DNA of 19,984 bases from an uncultured Oscillospiraceae bacterium (GCA_934527255.1 CAKTAM010000026.1:1-19984), one strand, 5' to 3'; counted from the stretch's first letter, positions 1-7,587 are shown. Notes: generated by a model not told the origin, from the letters alone. A program made the numbers and translations.

Positions 1-171
1 GGGGTACACCGTCCGATCGCAGGCAAACCGGCGGCCTCTTCCGCCGTATGCTTTGCCGGGGCCAGCCCCATGCAGGCGGCAGCGCCCGCCCCGGCGGCCC
101 TATGCACCGTGTTTTTCCCTTTGCGGCCCCGCGCCGCGCCCGGACGCCGGAAAGGAGCGTCCCACCCGTTT
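1..171. other. Upstream flank, no gene recognised
   Basis: The first 171 bases precede the AEC transporter start. All three forward frames stay open through much of it, but the translations are Pro/Arg/Ala-rich and look like GC-rich noise. No convincing promoter, terminator or gene end is visible. An AAAGGAG ribosome binding site lies at 151-157 and belongs to the next gene. Confidence 0.5.
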
Positions 172-1209
172 ATGTGGAATGCTCTTCACGCCATGCTGGC
201 CGACAAAGCCTTTCTGGGGGCGTTTGCCTCCTCGCTGGCCCTCATTTTTGCCGGGTTTCTGCTGCGCCGCCGCGGCGTTGTCGATGCGGCAGGCAAAAAC
301 GCCGTCTCGGCCATTCTGCTGCGGCTGGCCATTCCCTGCATGGCGTTCAACGCCTTTATGACGGAGTTTGACCCCGCGCAGCTGAAAAGCAACCTGCTGG
401 TGCTGGCGCTGGATGCAGTGCTGTACGCGCTGCTGATGGGCTTAACGCCCCTGCTGCGCCGCCGTTTTGGGGCGGATGCCGCGCTGTGCGCCCTGTTTGC
501 GGCGCTGGGGCAGATCACCCTGTTCTCCATGCCCATTCTGCAGGCCATTTACGCCGATGCGCCGCGCGACGTTCTGCTGGCCTGCAACATGATGTCGCTG
601 GCCTTTCGCGCCATGCTGTATCTTGTGGGGTACGGCGTGGCCGCCGGGCAAAGCCCCGATTCGAAAAGCCTTGCCCAGTCGCTGCGGCGCACCTGCCGCA
701 ACCCGGTGATGCTGGCCATGCTGGCCGGGCTACTGCTTTGGCTGACACAGGGGCTGCAGCCGCAGGTGACCGTCAACGGGCAGGCCGTCGCCCTGCTGCG
801 GGTGGATCAGACCCTGCCCGCCCTGTACGCCGTCTCGCGCACGACGGCGGCCTGCGTCACCCCGCTGGCCATGCTGCTGGTGGGGCTGTCGTTGGGGGAG
901 AGCGACCTGGCCGGTGCGGTGCGCGATGCGGATGCCTGGCTGCTGGCCATGCTGCGGGCGCTGGCCGCCCCGGCGCTGATGCTGGGGCTGCTGCTGGCAG
1001 TGCGCGCTGTGCCCGGCGTGCACTTCAACGAGGGGCAGATCATGGCGCTGCTGGTGGGCACCGCCGCCCCCACCAGCGCCACACTGACGGTTTTCTGCAT
1101 CCGGTTTCACCGGCGCGAGGTGCTGGCCAGCCGCGTGTGCTTTCTTTCCACGCTGCTGTGCGCGCTGACCCTGCCGCTGTGCTATCTGGCCGGAAAGCTG
1201 CTGGCATAA
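172..1209 (+). CDS. AEC (auxin efflux carrier) family transporter
   Basis: A 345-residue integral membrane protein with about ten hydrophobic segments, the usual size and layout of the AEC family (membrane transport protein PF03547). These permeases export or import small organic anions such as malate; the substrate here cannot be told from sequence. Two helices carry the broken, proline-containing stretches typical of the family: one near residues 40-55 (LAIPCMAF) and one near residues 300-310 (GTAAPTSATL), before the last hydrophobic segment. The start at 172 is chosen because AAAGGAG lies at 151-157, a rather long spacing of 14 nt, and because residues coded before it (open reading back to the window edge) are Pro/Arg-rich and not membrane-like. 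It is followed by 168 nt before the flavodoxin gene, with no terminator between, so the two may be cotranscribed. Family assignment is firm, substrate unknown. Confidence 0.87.
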   Translation: MWNALHAMLADKAFLGAFASSLALIFAGFLLRRRGVVDAAGKNAVSAILLRLAIPCMAFNAFMTEFDPAQLKSNLLVLALDAVLYALLMGLTPLLRRRFGADAALCALFAALGQITLFSMPILQAIYADAPRDVLLACNMMSLAFRAMLYLVGYGVAAGQSPDSKSLAQSLRRTCRNPVMLAMLAGLLLWLTQGLQPQVTVNGQAVALLRVDQTLPALYAVSRTTAACVTPLAMLLVGLSLGESDLAGAVRDADAWLLAMLRALAAPALMLGLLLAVRAVPGVHFNEGQIMALLVGTAAPTSATLTVFCIRFHRREVLASRVCFLSTLLCALTLPLCYLAGKLLA

Positions 1210-1377
1210 GCGGGGGCGGCCGGGCATTTTGGGGCGGCAGCCCCGCCCGAAAGGGTCGGCATACCCTCGCCCAGAGGTCAACCGCCAGCCGCCGCTTGAT
1301 GCCCCTGTCCGTTTTTTCTTTTTTTCCGCCGGGCCGCGTTCATCGGCCCCGGCCATGGTTTCAAAGGAGGCCCTGCT

Positions 1378-1917
1378 GTGAGCTCTGTGCTGATCGCCTA
1401 TTTTTCCCGCGCGGGCGAAAACTACACGCCGGACGGCATTGTCCGCCTGCGCGTGGGCAACACTGCCTGCGCCGCCAGCCTGCTGGAGCAGCTGACCGGG
1501 GCGGATGTGTTCAAGATCACCCCAAAACAGCCGTATGACGACGCCTATTCCGTCTGCGTGCGGCAGGCCGCCGAGCAGCTGCGCGGCAACGCCCGGCCGC
1601 CGCTGGCCGTCTGGCCGCAGCCGGAGGCTTTGCAGGGGCTGCGCACGCTGCTGCTGTGCTACCCCAATTACTGCGGCACCATGCCCATGCCGGTATGGAC
1701 CTTTTTGCAGCATTACCGGTGGGAGGGCTGCGCCATTGCGCCGCTGTGCACCCACGAGGGCGGCGGCCTTGGCCGCAGCGAGGCGGACATTGCCGCCCTT
1801 TGCCCCGGCGCACGGCTGCTGCCCGGGCTGGCGGTGCGCGGCACGCAGGCCGCCGGAGCACTCACACAGCTGCGGCTGTGGCTGCTAACCAACGGCATTG
1901 CGTTGACGGAGGAGTAA
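1378..1917 (+). CDS. Flavodoxin family protein (flavodoxin_4 type)
   Basis: A 179-residue protein starting at GTG 1378, with AAAGGAGG at 1363-1370. The N-terminal VLIAYFSRAGENY stretch is the phosphate-binding loop of a flavodoxin fold (beta strand, then Ser/Arg/Gly/Glu loop that holds FMN phosphate). The middle YPNYCGTMPMPVWTFLQ segment (about residues 94-110) and the CTHEGGGLG segment (about 123-131) match the second FMN-contacting loops of the flavodoxin_4 family (PF12682). It is cytoplasmic and expected to bind FMN and act as an electron carrier or NAD(P)H-dependent reductase. The physiological partner is unknown; the neighbouring transporter gives no clear clue. Length fits the family. 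The gene ends with a terminator at 2014-2036. Confidence 0.87.
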   Translation: MSSVLIAYFSRAGENYTPDGIVRLRVGNTACAASLLEQLTGADVFKITPKQPYDDAYSVCVRQAAEQLRGNARPPLAVWPQPEALQGLRTLLLCYPNYCGTMPMPVWTFLQHYRWEGCAIAPLCTHEGGGLGRSEADIAALCPGARLLPGLAVRGTQAAGALTQLRLWLLTNGIALTEE

Positions 1918-2013
1918 GCCCTTTTGGCCCGGCGAAGCGCGGCCGGTGAATGCTGCCGGAGGCCCGGTCGTTTCCATCCGTCGGTCCGCCGTCAGGCGGC
2001 TTTTGCCCTGCGG

Positions 2014-2036
2014 CGGCGCTTATGCGCCGTTTTTTT
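2014..2036 (+). terminator. Rho-independent terminator after the flavodoxin gene
   Basis: A perfect 6-bp GC stem, CGGCGC (2014-2019) with GCGCCG (2024-2029), a TTAT loop and then seven T residues (2030-2036). A weaker 5-bp hairpin followed by four T residues lies just upstream at 1986-2004. This ends the AEC/flavodoxin transcription unit before the aspS promoter. Confidence 0.85.
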
Positions 2037-2069
2037 GATGCGGTTTTTCCGCTTTGGCCGCAAAACCGC

Positions 2070-2098
2070 TTGCACTTCACCGCGCCTTGCGGTATGAT
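2070..2098 (+). promoter_or_regulatory. Sigma-A type promoter of aspS
   Basis: TTGCAC (2070-2075) and TATGAT (2093-2098) are separated by exactly 17 nt, close to the TTGACA/TATAAT consensus. Transcription would begin near 2105, giving a leader of about 130 nt before the aspS start codon at 2236. Confidence 0.8.
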
Positions 2099-2114
2099 AA
2101 AGTAGTACCGTTGT

Positions 2115-2187
2115 CTTTTGGGGGCGGCAGATGCCTGCCGCCGCCGTACAAAAGCGGCCGGGCGTCCGGCGCTGCCCGGGCGCAGCG
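2115..2187 (+). promoter_or_regulatory. Structured 5' leader of aspS
   Basis: The leader contains a compound hairpin: outer arms CTTTTG (2115-2120) and CAAAAG (2149-2154) and inner arms GGCGGCAG (2123-2130) and CTGCCGCC (2135-2142) around an ATGC loop. A second perfect hairpin has arms CGCTGC (2170-2175) and GCAGCG (2182-2187) and is followed by a T-rich but interrupted tract. The second hairpin could act as an attenuator or simply be structural. No T-box core (AGGGTGGNACCGCG-like) was found, so the usual Firmicute control of aminoacyl-tRNA synthetases is not evident. Confidence 0.45.
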
Positions 2188-2188
2188 T

Positions 2189-2212
2189 TCCTATTTGTTT
2201 TCCTATTTGTTT
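2189..2212 (+). repeat. Perfect 12-bp tandem repeat before the aspS ribosome binding site
   Basis: TCCTATTTGTTT occurs twice back to back (2189-2200 and 2201-2212). It is AT-rich in an otherwise very GC-rich region and ends eight bases before the AAGGAGAGG ribosome binding site at 2221-2229. It keeps this part of the leader unstructured and might aid ribosome or S1-type protein loading. Confidence 0.8.
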
Positions 2213-2235
2213 ATTGATGTAAGGAGAGGTTTGTT

Positions 2236-4011
2236 ATGATGCAATCCCGCACCCATACCTGCGGCGAGCTGCGCCTGGCCCATGTGGGGCAGCGCGTAAC
2301 GCTGGCCGGTTGGATGGAAAACGTCCGCGAGGTGGGCAGCAACTTTGCTTTTCTGGTTCTGCGCGACTTCTACGGCACCACACAGATCGTGGTGGAAACC
2401 GAAGAGATGATGCAGCTTGTCAAGGGCCTGAACAAGGAATCGACCATTCAGGTGACCGGCACCGTGCGCGAGCGTGCCAGCAAGAACCCCAAGCAGCCCA
2501 CCGGCGATATTGAGGTTTCCCCGGAGGATATCCGCGTTTTGGGGCGCTGCCGCTACAATGAGCTGCCCTTTGAGATCAACCGCAGCCGCGAGGCCGACGA
2601 AAGCGCCCGCCTGAAGTACCGTTATCTGGATCTGCGCAACCCGGCCGTCAAAAAGAACATCATTCTGCGCTGCAACGTGGTGGCCGCCCTGCGCGCCGCC
2701 ATGACCCAACACGGCTTTCTGGAGATCACCACGCCCATTCTGACGGCCTCCTCGCCCGAGGGCGCGCGCGATTATCTGGTGCCCAGCCGCAAGCACCCCG
2801 GCAAGTTTTACGCGCTGCCGCAGGCCCCGCAGCAGTTCAAGCAGCTGCTGATGACCTCCGGCTTTGACCGCTATTTCCAGATCGCCCCGTGCTTCCGCGA
2901 CGAGGACGCCCGCGGCGACCGCAGCCCCGGCGAGTTTTACCAGCTGGATATGGAGATGGCCTTTGCCACGCAGGAGGACGTGTTTGCCGTTCTGGAGGAT
3001 GTGCTGCCGCCCATCTTTGCCAAATTCGGCACCTATGACCGTGCCTCCGGCGCGCCGTTCTGCCGCATTCCCTATACCGAGGCCATGGAGACCTACGGCT
3101 CGGACAAGCCCGACCTGCGCATTGACCTGCGGGTGCAGGATGTCAGCGCGCTGCTGGGCGGCTGCGGCTTTGAGCCGTTTGCCGGGCAGGTGGTCAAGGC
3201 CGTGGCGGTCAGCGATTTCCACGAGACCCGCAAGTTTATTGACAAAACGCTGGCCGATGTGGAGGTACAGTCCGGCGGCAAGCCCTACTGGTTCCGCGTG
3301 GACGAAAACGGCGAGCTGGTGGGCGGCATTGCCAAGTTTGTGACGCCCATCAAGCAGCAGGTGATCGACGCCCTGCATCTGGCCCCCAACACGCTGGTGG
3401 CGCTGGCCGCCGGAAAGCGGACGGCCGCGCAGAAAACGGCCGGTGTGCTGGTGAAAACGCTGGGCGCGGCGGTGCCCGGCCATATGGATAAGGAGCAGTA
3501 CGCCTTCTGCTGGATCGTCGATTTCCCGATGTACGAGATTGGCGAGGAATCGGGCGAGCTGGAGTTCTGCCACAACCCGTTCTCCATGCCCTCCGGCGGG
3601 CTGGATGTGCTGCTGCAGGCCGAGCGCGGCGAGATCGACCCGCTTTCCATCACGGCCGACCAGTACGACCTTGTGTGCAACGGGGTCGAGCTTTCCAGCG
3701 GCGCGGTGCGCAACCATGACCCGGAGATCATGATCAAGGCCTTTGAGCTGGTGCGTCTGGGCGAGGAGGACGTCAAGGCCAAGTTCCCCGCCATGTACAA
3801 TGCGTTCTGCTACGGCGCGCCGCCGCATGCAGGCATTGCCCCGGGCGTTGACCGCATGGTCATGCTGCTGGCCGGGGAGGATTCCATCCGCGAGATCATC
3901 CCCTTCCCCATGAACAAAAACGCGCAGGATGTGATGATGGGCGCGCCCGGCACGGTGCTGCCCAGCCAGCTGGAGGAGCTGCACATTGCCGTGACCGAAA
4001 CCGAGGATTGA
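2236..4011 (+). CDS. aspS: Aspartate--tRNA ligase (bacterial type)
   Basis: A 591-residue class II aminoacyl-tRNA synthetase that charges tRNA-Asp with aspartate using ATP in the cytoplasm. The N-terminal domain (about 1-110, starting RTHTCGELR) is the OB-fold that reads the anticodon. Residues about 140-290 hold class II motif 1 and motif 2 (CFRDEDARGDRSPGEFYQLD), about 300-420 is the GAD insertion domain typical of bacterial AspRS, and the C-terminal GIAPGVDRMVML is motif 3. Length is normal. The start at 2236 has AAGGAGAGG six bases upstream; a second ATG follows directly at 2239. The motif 2 wording SPGEFYQLD differs from the QPEFTQID form seen in most bacterial enzymes. Whether it is discriminating or also charges tRNA-Asn cannot be decided here. 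The gene stands alone between its own promoter and a strong terminator. Confidence 0.97.
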   Translation: MMQSRTHTCGELRLAHVGQRVTLAGWMENVREVGSNFAFLVLRDFYGTTQIVVETEEMMQLVKGLNKESTIQVTGTVRERASKNPKQPTGDIEVSPEDIRVLGRCRYNELPFEINRSREADESARLKYRYLDLRNPAVKKNIILRCNVVAALRAAMTQHGFLEITTPILTASSPEGARDYLVPSRKHPGKFYALPQAPQQFKQLLMTSGFDRYFQIAPCFRDEDARGDRSPGEFYQLDMEMAFATQEDVFAVLEDVLPPIFAKFGTYDRASGAPFCRIPYTEAMETYGSDKPDLRIDLRVQDVSALLGGCGFEPFAGQVVKAVAVSDFHETRKFIDKTLADVEVQSGGKPYWFRVDENGELVGGIAKFVTPIKQQVIDALHLAPNTLVALAAGKRTAAQKTAGVLVKTLGAAVPGHMDKEQYAFCWIVDFPMYEIGEESGELEFCHNPFSMPSGGLDVLLQAERGEIDPLSITADQYDLVCNGVELSSGAVRNHDPEIMIKAFELVRLGEEDVKAKFPAMYNAFCYGAPPHAGIAPGVDRMVMLLAGEDSIREIIPFPMNKNAQDVMMGAPGTVLPSQLEELHIAVTETED

Positions 4012-4040
4012 CCTGCCCCGCACGCCGCAGGGCATAAAAG

Positions 4041-4086
4041 AACGCCGCCCCGCAGAAGCAGACGCTTTCTGTGGGGCGGCGTTTTT
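4041..4086. terminator. Bidirectional terminator between aspS and the acetyltransferase gene
   Basis: A long hairpin: AACGCCGCCCCGCAGAA (4041-4057) pairs with a matching arm ending GGGGCGGCGTT at 4082, with one G-T pair, followed by T residues on the + strand (to 4086). On the - strand the stem is followed by TTTTA. It therefore can end both aspS (from the left) and the XRE/acetyltransferase operon (from the right). Confidence 0.9.
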
Positions 4087-4192
4087 GCTGTGTGCATTTT
4101 TTGCCCGGGGCAGGGGGCGGCGCAAAAGGCAAAGCGGCAGGCGTCAAACGGGGCGTGCTGCTGCCGCCCTTCCGGCGCACCGGGGCGGGCCG

Positions 4193-4717
4193 TCAGCGCA
4201 GCTTTTTGCCCATTTCCAGCCGCACCTCGCACCGCTGCGGGTCATCGTTGGAATAAGCGTACAGGTCAAAGCCGATGACGGAAAAGCCGTTTTTGCGGTA
4301 AAAGGCGATGGCCGCCTCGTTGCAGGTCTGCGTTTCCAGCACCAGCATCCGCGCGCCAAGGGCCTCCGCCTGCCGCTGGATAGCGCCCAGCAGCAGAGTG
4401 CCGGCCCCACAGCCGCGGCGGGCAGGGTCGAACACGCAGAGGTTGCTCAGCCGGTAGCGCCGGTTCCAGCTCTCCGGCGAGCCCTCGGCAAAGCCGATCA
4501 GCTCACCGTTTTCCCACGCGCCGAACGCAACCGGCGCTTCCAGCCATGCGCCGAAAAACACATCGTCAAAGGCTTTTTCCACCGGGGCCGCAAAGGGCGT
4601 ATAGCGCATGGAAAAGCCGCCTTCACCGGCCTCGATGGCGTAATAGCCGTTTGTGCGGTAACGCGCGGTAAAAGCCCGGCCCGCATATCGCTCTTTTTCC
4701 AGCTGTCGAAGCTCCAT
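4193..4717 (-). CDS. GNAT N-acetyltransferase, streptothricin acetyltransferase (SatA)-like
   Basis: A 174-residue GNAT-fold acetyltransferase that would transfer acetyl from acetyl-CoA to an amine. The acetyl-CoA loop is RGCGAGT at residues 101-107. The C-terminal half (LETQTCN at 128-133, then AIAFY, GFSVIGFD and a final EVRLEMGK at 164-171) strongly resembles the SatA/YyaR group of streptothricin acetyltransferases as I recall them, but many proteins of this group have untested substrates. The start at 4717 is chosen because GGAAAGGAG ends six bases upstream; a TTG further out at 4735 would lie upstream of that site. It lies 34 nt behind the XRE gene, so the two probably form one operon ending at the 4041-4086 hairpin. 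Fold certain, substrate inferred. Confidence 0.85.
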   Translation of the reverse strand: MELRQLEKERYAGRAFTARYRTNGYYAIEAGEGGFSMRYTPFAAPVEKAFDDVFFGAWLEAPVAFGAWENGELIGFAEGSPESWNRRYRLSNLCVFDPARRGCGAGTLLLGAIQRQAEALGARMLVLETQTCNEAAIAFYRKNGFSVIGFDLYAYSNDDPQRCEVRLEMGKKLR

Positions 4718-4751
4718 GCAGTCTCCTTTCCGCAAAAGGCAGGGACGGCGT

Positions 4752-5045
4752 TCAGCACCGGTCGCTCAGATACAGCTTGATGCTTTCCAGCTGGCGCTGC
4801 ACGCCCTCGATGGCCGAAACGATCTCCTTGTCCGTGGTGATGCTGGCCACGGTGCGGCCCACCAGATAATCAATGCTGACATGGAAAAAATCGGCCAGCA
4901 GGATCAGCGCCTCGCTGTCGGGGCGGGTGCGGCCGGTCTCGTAATTGGAAAGTGTTTTCTGGTCGATCCCCGTCGCCTGCGAAACGTCGATCTGCCGCAG
5001 ATCCCGATCCTCCCGCAGCGCCCGGATTCGGTTTTGCGTTTTCAT
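4752..5045 (-). CDS. XRE-family helix-turn-helix transcriptional regulator
   Basis: A 97-residue DNA-binding protein. Residues about 5-62 form a Cro/C1-type helix-turn-helix (LREDRDLRQIDVSQATGIDQ, then TLSNYETGRTRPD, ending in the common IDYLVGR). Residues 68-97 form a short helical tail that may dimerise. The start is placed at ATG 5045, where the domain begins; upstream sequence reading to 5141 is intergenic in character and contains the divergent promoter. The ribosome binding site is weak (AGCGAG). It precedes the acetyltransferase gene and faces the glycosyltransferase gene. The TTTTACTAC repeats in the divergent region are its most likely targets, which would allow autoregulation and control of the glycosyltransferase; this is inference. 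Confidence 0.9.
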   Translation of the reverse strand: MKTQNRIRALREDRDLRQIDVSQATGIDQKTLSNYETGRTRPDSEALILLADFFHVSIDYLVGRTVASITTDKEIVSAIEGVQRQLESIKLYLSDRC

Positions 5046-5091
5046 GTTTTTTCTCGCTTTGCTGCATCCTTTTCCGGTTTCTTTGTACCAG

Positions 5092-5167
5092 TATTTTACT
5101 ACAACAGGCTTGACGCACTCACTTTTTACTACTATAATCAATGCGGTAGTAAAATATTAGTAGAAAA
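5092..5167. promoter_or_regulatory. Candidate operator repeats (TTTTACTAC x4) in the divergent region
   Basis: TTTTACTAC occurs at 5094-5102 and 5124-5132; its reverse complement GTAGTAAAA is at 5146-5154, and a degenerate copy GTAGAAAA is at 5160-5167. The first and third share eleven bases (TATTTTACTAC, 5092-5102, inverted at 5146-5156). The two direct copies are 30 bp apart, about three helical turns. The second and third copies flank the -10 box of the rightward promoter as an inverted pair. The spacing and AT-rich setting fit binding sites of the adjacent XRE protein. Confidence 0.6.
5110..5138 (+). promoter_or_regulatory. Sigma-A type promoter of the glycosyltransferase gene
   Basis: TTGACG (5110-5115) and a perfect TATAAT (5133-5138) are separated by 17 nt. 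Transcription would start near 5145 inside the candidate operator cluster, so a bound repressor would block it. The 5' leader to the ATG at 5206 is about 60 nt and AT-rich. Confidence 0.87.
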
Positions 5168-5205
5168 GTGCAGAACCTTTCTATATAAAAACAAAGGAGC
5201 CCGCC

Positions 5206-7587
5206 ATGCCTGTTCTCTCTGTTCTGATCGCCGCCTGCAATGTGGAAGACACCATTGCTGAAACGCTGGACAGTGTTCTTTGCCAGACCCTGCCGGATAT
5301 TGAAATTCTGTGCGTGGACGACGGCTCGACCGATGCCACGCCGCAGCTGCTGGCACGCTTTGCCGCGCAGGATGCCCGCGTGCGCGTTCTGCGCCACGAG
5401 CAGAACCTGGGCCGTCTGGCCGCCCGGTGCACGGCGGTCGAGGCCGCCGCCGGGCAGTACGCCCTGTTTCTGGATGGCGACGACCGGCTGCTGCCCAACG
5501 CCTGCGAGGTGCTGTACCGGGAGATGCAGCGCCAGCAGGTGGATGTGCTGCAGTTTGGCGTGCTGGTGTTTGCCGACGACGGGTACCGGCTGACGGATGA
5601 GGAGCTGGACGGGTACCGGAGGATGTTCCGCCCCTGCAGCCGACCGCTTGCCGGAGGGCCGCAGGCGCTGCTGCGCGCCTGCTTTTTGAACAATGCGTTT
5701 TCCTTTACGCTGTGGAACAAGCTGTACCCAACGGCACTGCTGCAGAAAGCGTTCGGCTTCTGCCGCAGCCTGCGGCTGAACATGGCCGAGGATCTGCTGG
5801 CGTCGTTTTTCATTTTGTGCCACGCGCAGACCTACGGCCATACGGTGCAGCCGTTTTACTGTTACCGGGTGGACAGCGGCGTTTCCACTCAATGTCACCT
5901 GCCGCTGACGCCCGGGCAGATCGCCGCTTTTTCACAGGAATATCAGGTCTGCACGCGGCTGGAGGAATGCCTGCCCCAGCTGCCGCTGTCGCCTGCGCAG
6001 CTGCAGCCGGTGCTGCACGCCGTGCGGCGGCATGTGGCGCACGATGTGCTGTGGGCGTTTTTCCGGCGCGCACACCCGGCCGACCGACCGCTGTTTTTTC
6101 GTCAGTTGAGCGAACATTATCCTGTGCGAGAGTTTCTGGCCGATGTGGTCGGCATCTGCGAGCGGGAACGCTGGCTGACCCTGCCGCAGGCCGCGCAGTG
6201 CCTGCACGGGCTGTTTGCCGCACCGGCGCACCGCCCGCAGACCATCGGCTGCCATTATTACCGCCTGCGCGAGGGCGGCACCGAACGCGTGGCCGCCCTG
6301 CTGGTTCGCCTTTGGCAGCAGGCCGGGTACCGCGTGGTCGTTTTTACCGAACAGCCCCCCGCCGAAAACGATTACCCTCTGCCGCCGGGGACGCCGCGCG
6401 TGGTGCTGCCCGCCGCCCGCGGCAGCCGGGGCCGGTTTCTGGCCTGGCAGCGGCTGCTGACTGAGCACGGCATTGACCTGCTGGTCAGCCACGCCAGCAT
6501 AGACCCGCACGTCACGCTGGACTCGATGGCGGCCCACTCCGTCGGGGTCTGCTATGTGCTGTACGCCCATTCGCTGGCGTGCGGCAGCTTTGCGTGGAGC
6601 AGCCGCGCCCGGCTGGAGCAGCGCAGCGCCTATGCCCTGTGCGACGTCATCGTCACCCTGACGGATACCGACAACGCCTGGTGGTCGGCGCTGGGGCTGC
6701 GCAGCATGCGCACCGTCAACCCGCCGCTGTACCCGGCTGCCGAGGTCGCCCCGGCCGGGCTGCACAGCCACACTGCCGTATGGGTGGGGCGGCTTTCGGC
6801 GGAAAAGCAGGCCTGCGACGCCTTTGACATTGCCGCACTGGTGCGCCGCAGCCTGCCGGATTTTCGGCTGATCGTTGCGGGCGGGCCGGAAAAGGAGGAG
6901 GAATGGCAGCCCTATCTGCGCTATGTGGAGGCGCACGGGCTGACGGACACCGTGCTGTTTGCCGGCTTTACCACACAGGTCGACGCCTGCTACCGGCAGG
7001 CCAGCGCCCTGCTGAGCACCTCGCAGCAGGAGGGCTGGGGCATGGCCCTGACGGAGGCGCAGCTGTACGGGCTGCCCATCGTCGCCTACGAGCTGCCCAA
7101 CATTGACCTGCTGCGCAGCGGCGAGGGCTGCTTTGTGGTGCCGCAGGGCGACCGCCGGGGCGCGGCCGCCGCACTGCTGCGGCTGCTGCAAAACAGGGAG
7201 CTGCGGCAGGCCGCAGGGGCCGCCGCCCGCCGCCGGGCCGAGGAGCTGGAGGCGTTTGACCTGACCGCCTGCTGGCACAGCATTTTTGAAGCCGCCGCCC
7301 AGCCGGGCCAGCCGTATGCGTCGCTTTCCCAGCGGCCGCCGCTGGAGACCGCCGTCTGCCTTGCCATGCAGTTTGCCGCGCAGGGGCCGGAAAGCGCCGC
7401 GCCCGCGGCCGATGCCGCCGAGCTGGAGCAGCTGCGCCGCCGGGAGGAGGAGCTGCTCCAGCAGAACGCCCAATATGCCCTGACCGTACAGCAGCTGACC
7501 GGCTCAACCATTTTCCGCGTGGGGCGTCTGGTCACCTGGCCGCTGCGCAGGCTGAAGCGGCTGGCAGCCCGGCTGCGGCGCGCCTGA
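5206..7587 (+). CDS. Two-domain glycosyltransferase (GT2 + GT4 fusion)
   Basis: A 793-residue protein with two catalytic modules. Residues 1 to about 110 are a GT2 (GT-A fold) domain with VDDGSTD at 37-43 and LDGDD at 89-93, the nucleotide-sugar and metal-binding Asp motifs. Residues about 110-340 are a helical linker of no recognised family. From about 346 (the HYYRLREGGTERV stretch) to about 700 lies a GT4 (GT-B fold) domain with the EX7E motif at E609 and E617 (in QQEGWGMALTEA). The tail has a coiled-coil segment (about 735-755) and a basic amphipathic end (RVGRLVTWPLRRLKRL) of the kind that holds polymer glycosyltransferases to the membrane. It probably builds a cell-surface polysaccharide by adding two different sugars; donors and acceptor are unknown. 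AAAGGAG at 5193-5199 sets the start. It is a single-gene unit, away from any other polysaccharide gene in the window. Confidence 0.92.
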   Translation: MPVLSVLIAACNVEDTIAETLDSVLCQTLPDIEILCVDDGSTDATPQLLARFAAQDARVRVLRHEQNLGRLAARCTAVEAAAGQYALFLDGDDRLLPNACEVLYREMQRQQVDVLQFGVLVFADDGYRLTDEELDGYRRMFRPCSRPLAGGPQALLRACFLNNAFSFTLWNKLYPTALLQKAFGFCRSLRLNMAEDLLASFFILCHAQTYGHTVQPFYCYRVDSGVSTQCHLPLTPGQIAAFSQEYQVCTRLEECLPQLPLSPAQLQPVLHAVRRHVAHDVLWAFFRRAHPADRPLFFRQLSEHYPVREFLADVVGICERERWLTLPQAAQCLHGLFAAPAHRPQTIGCHYYRLREGGTERVAALLVRLWQQAGYRVVVFTEQPPAENDYPLPPGTPRVVLPAARGSRGRFLAWQRLLTEHGIDLLVSHASIDPHVTLDSMAAHSVGVCYVLYAHSLACGSFAWSSRARLEQRSAYALCDVIVTLTDTDNAWWSALGLRSMRTVNPPLYPAAEVAPAGLHSHTAVWVGRLSAEKQACDAFDIAALVRRSLPDFRLIVAGGPEKEEEWQPYLRYVEAHGLTDTVLFAGFTTQVDACYRQASALLSTSQQEGWGMALTEAQLYGLPIVAYELPNIDLLRSGEGCFVVPQGDRRGAAAALLRLLQNRELRQAAGAAARRRAEELEAFDLTACWHSIFEAAAQPGQPYASLSQRPPLETAVCLAMQFAAQGPESAAPAADAAELEQLRRREEELLQQNAQYALTVQQLTGSTIFRVGRLVTWPLRRLKRLAARLRRA

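Noticed and set aside
1231..1330. Terminator after the AEC transporter
   Set aside because: A GGGGC/GCCCC hairpin is present but no T run follows it, and the T runs at 1310-1326 have no stem directly upstream.
2099..2235. T-box riboswitch in the aspS leader
   Set aside because: No AGGGTGGNACCGCG-like core or specifier arrangement could be found, though hairpins are present.
2203..4125. 640-residue open frame on the - strand
   Set aside because: Complement of aspS with His/Gly/Ala-rich content and no ribosome binding site.
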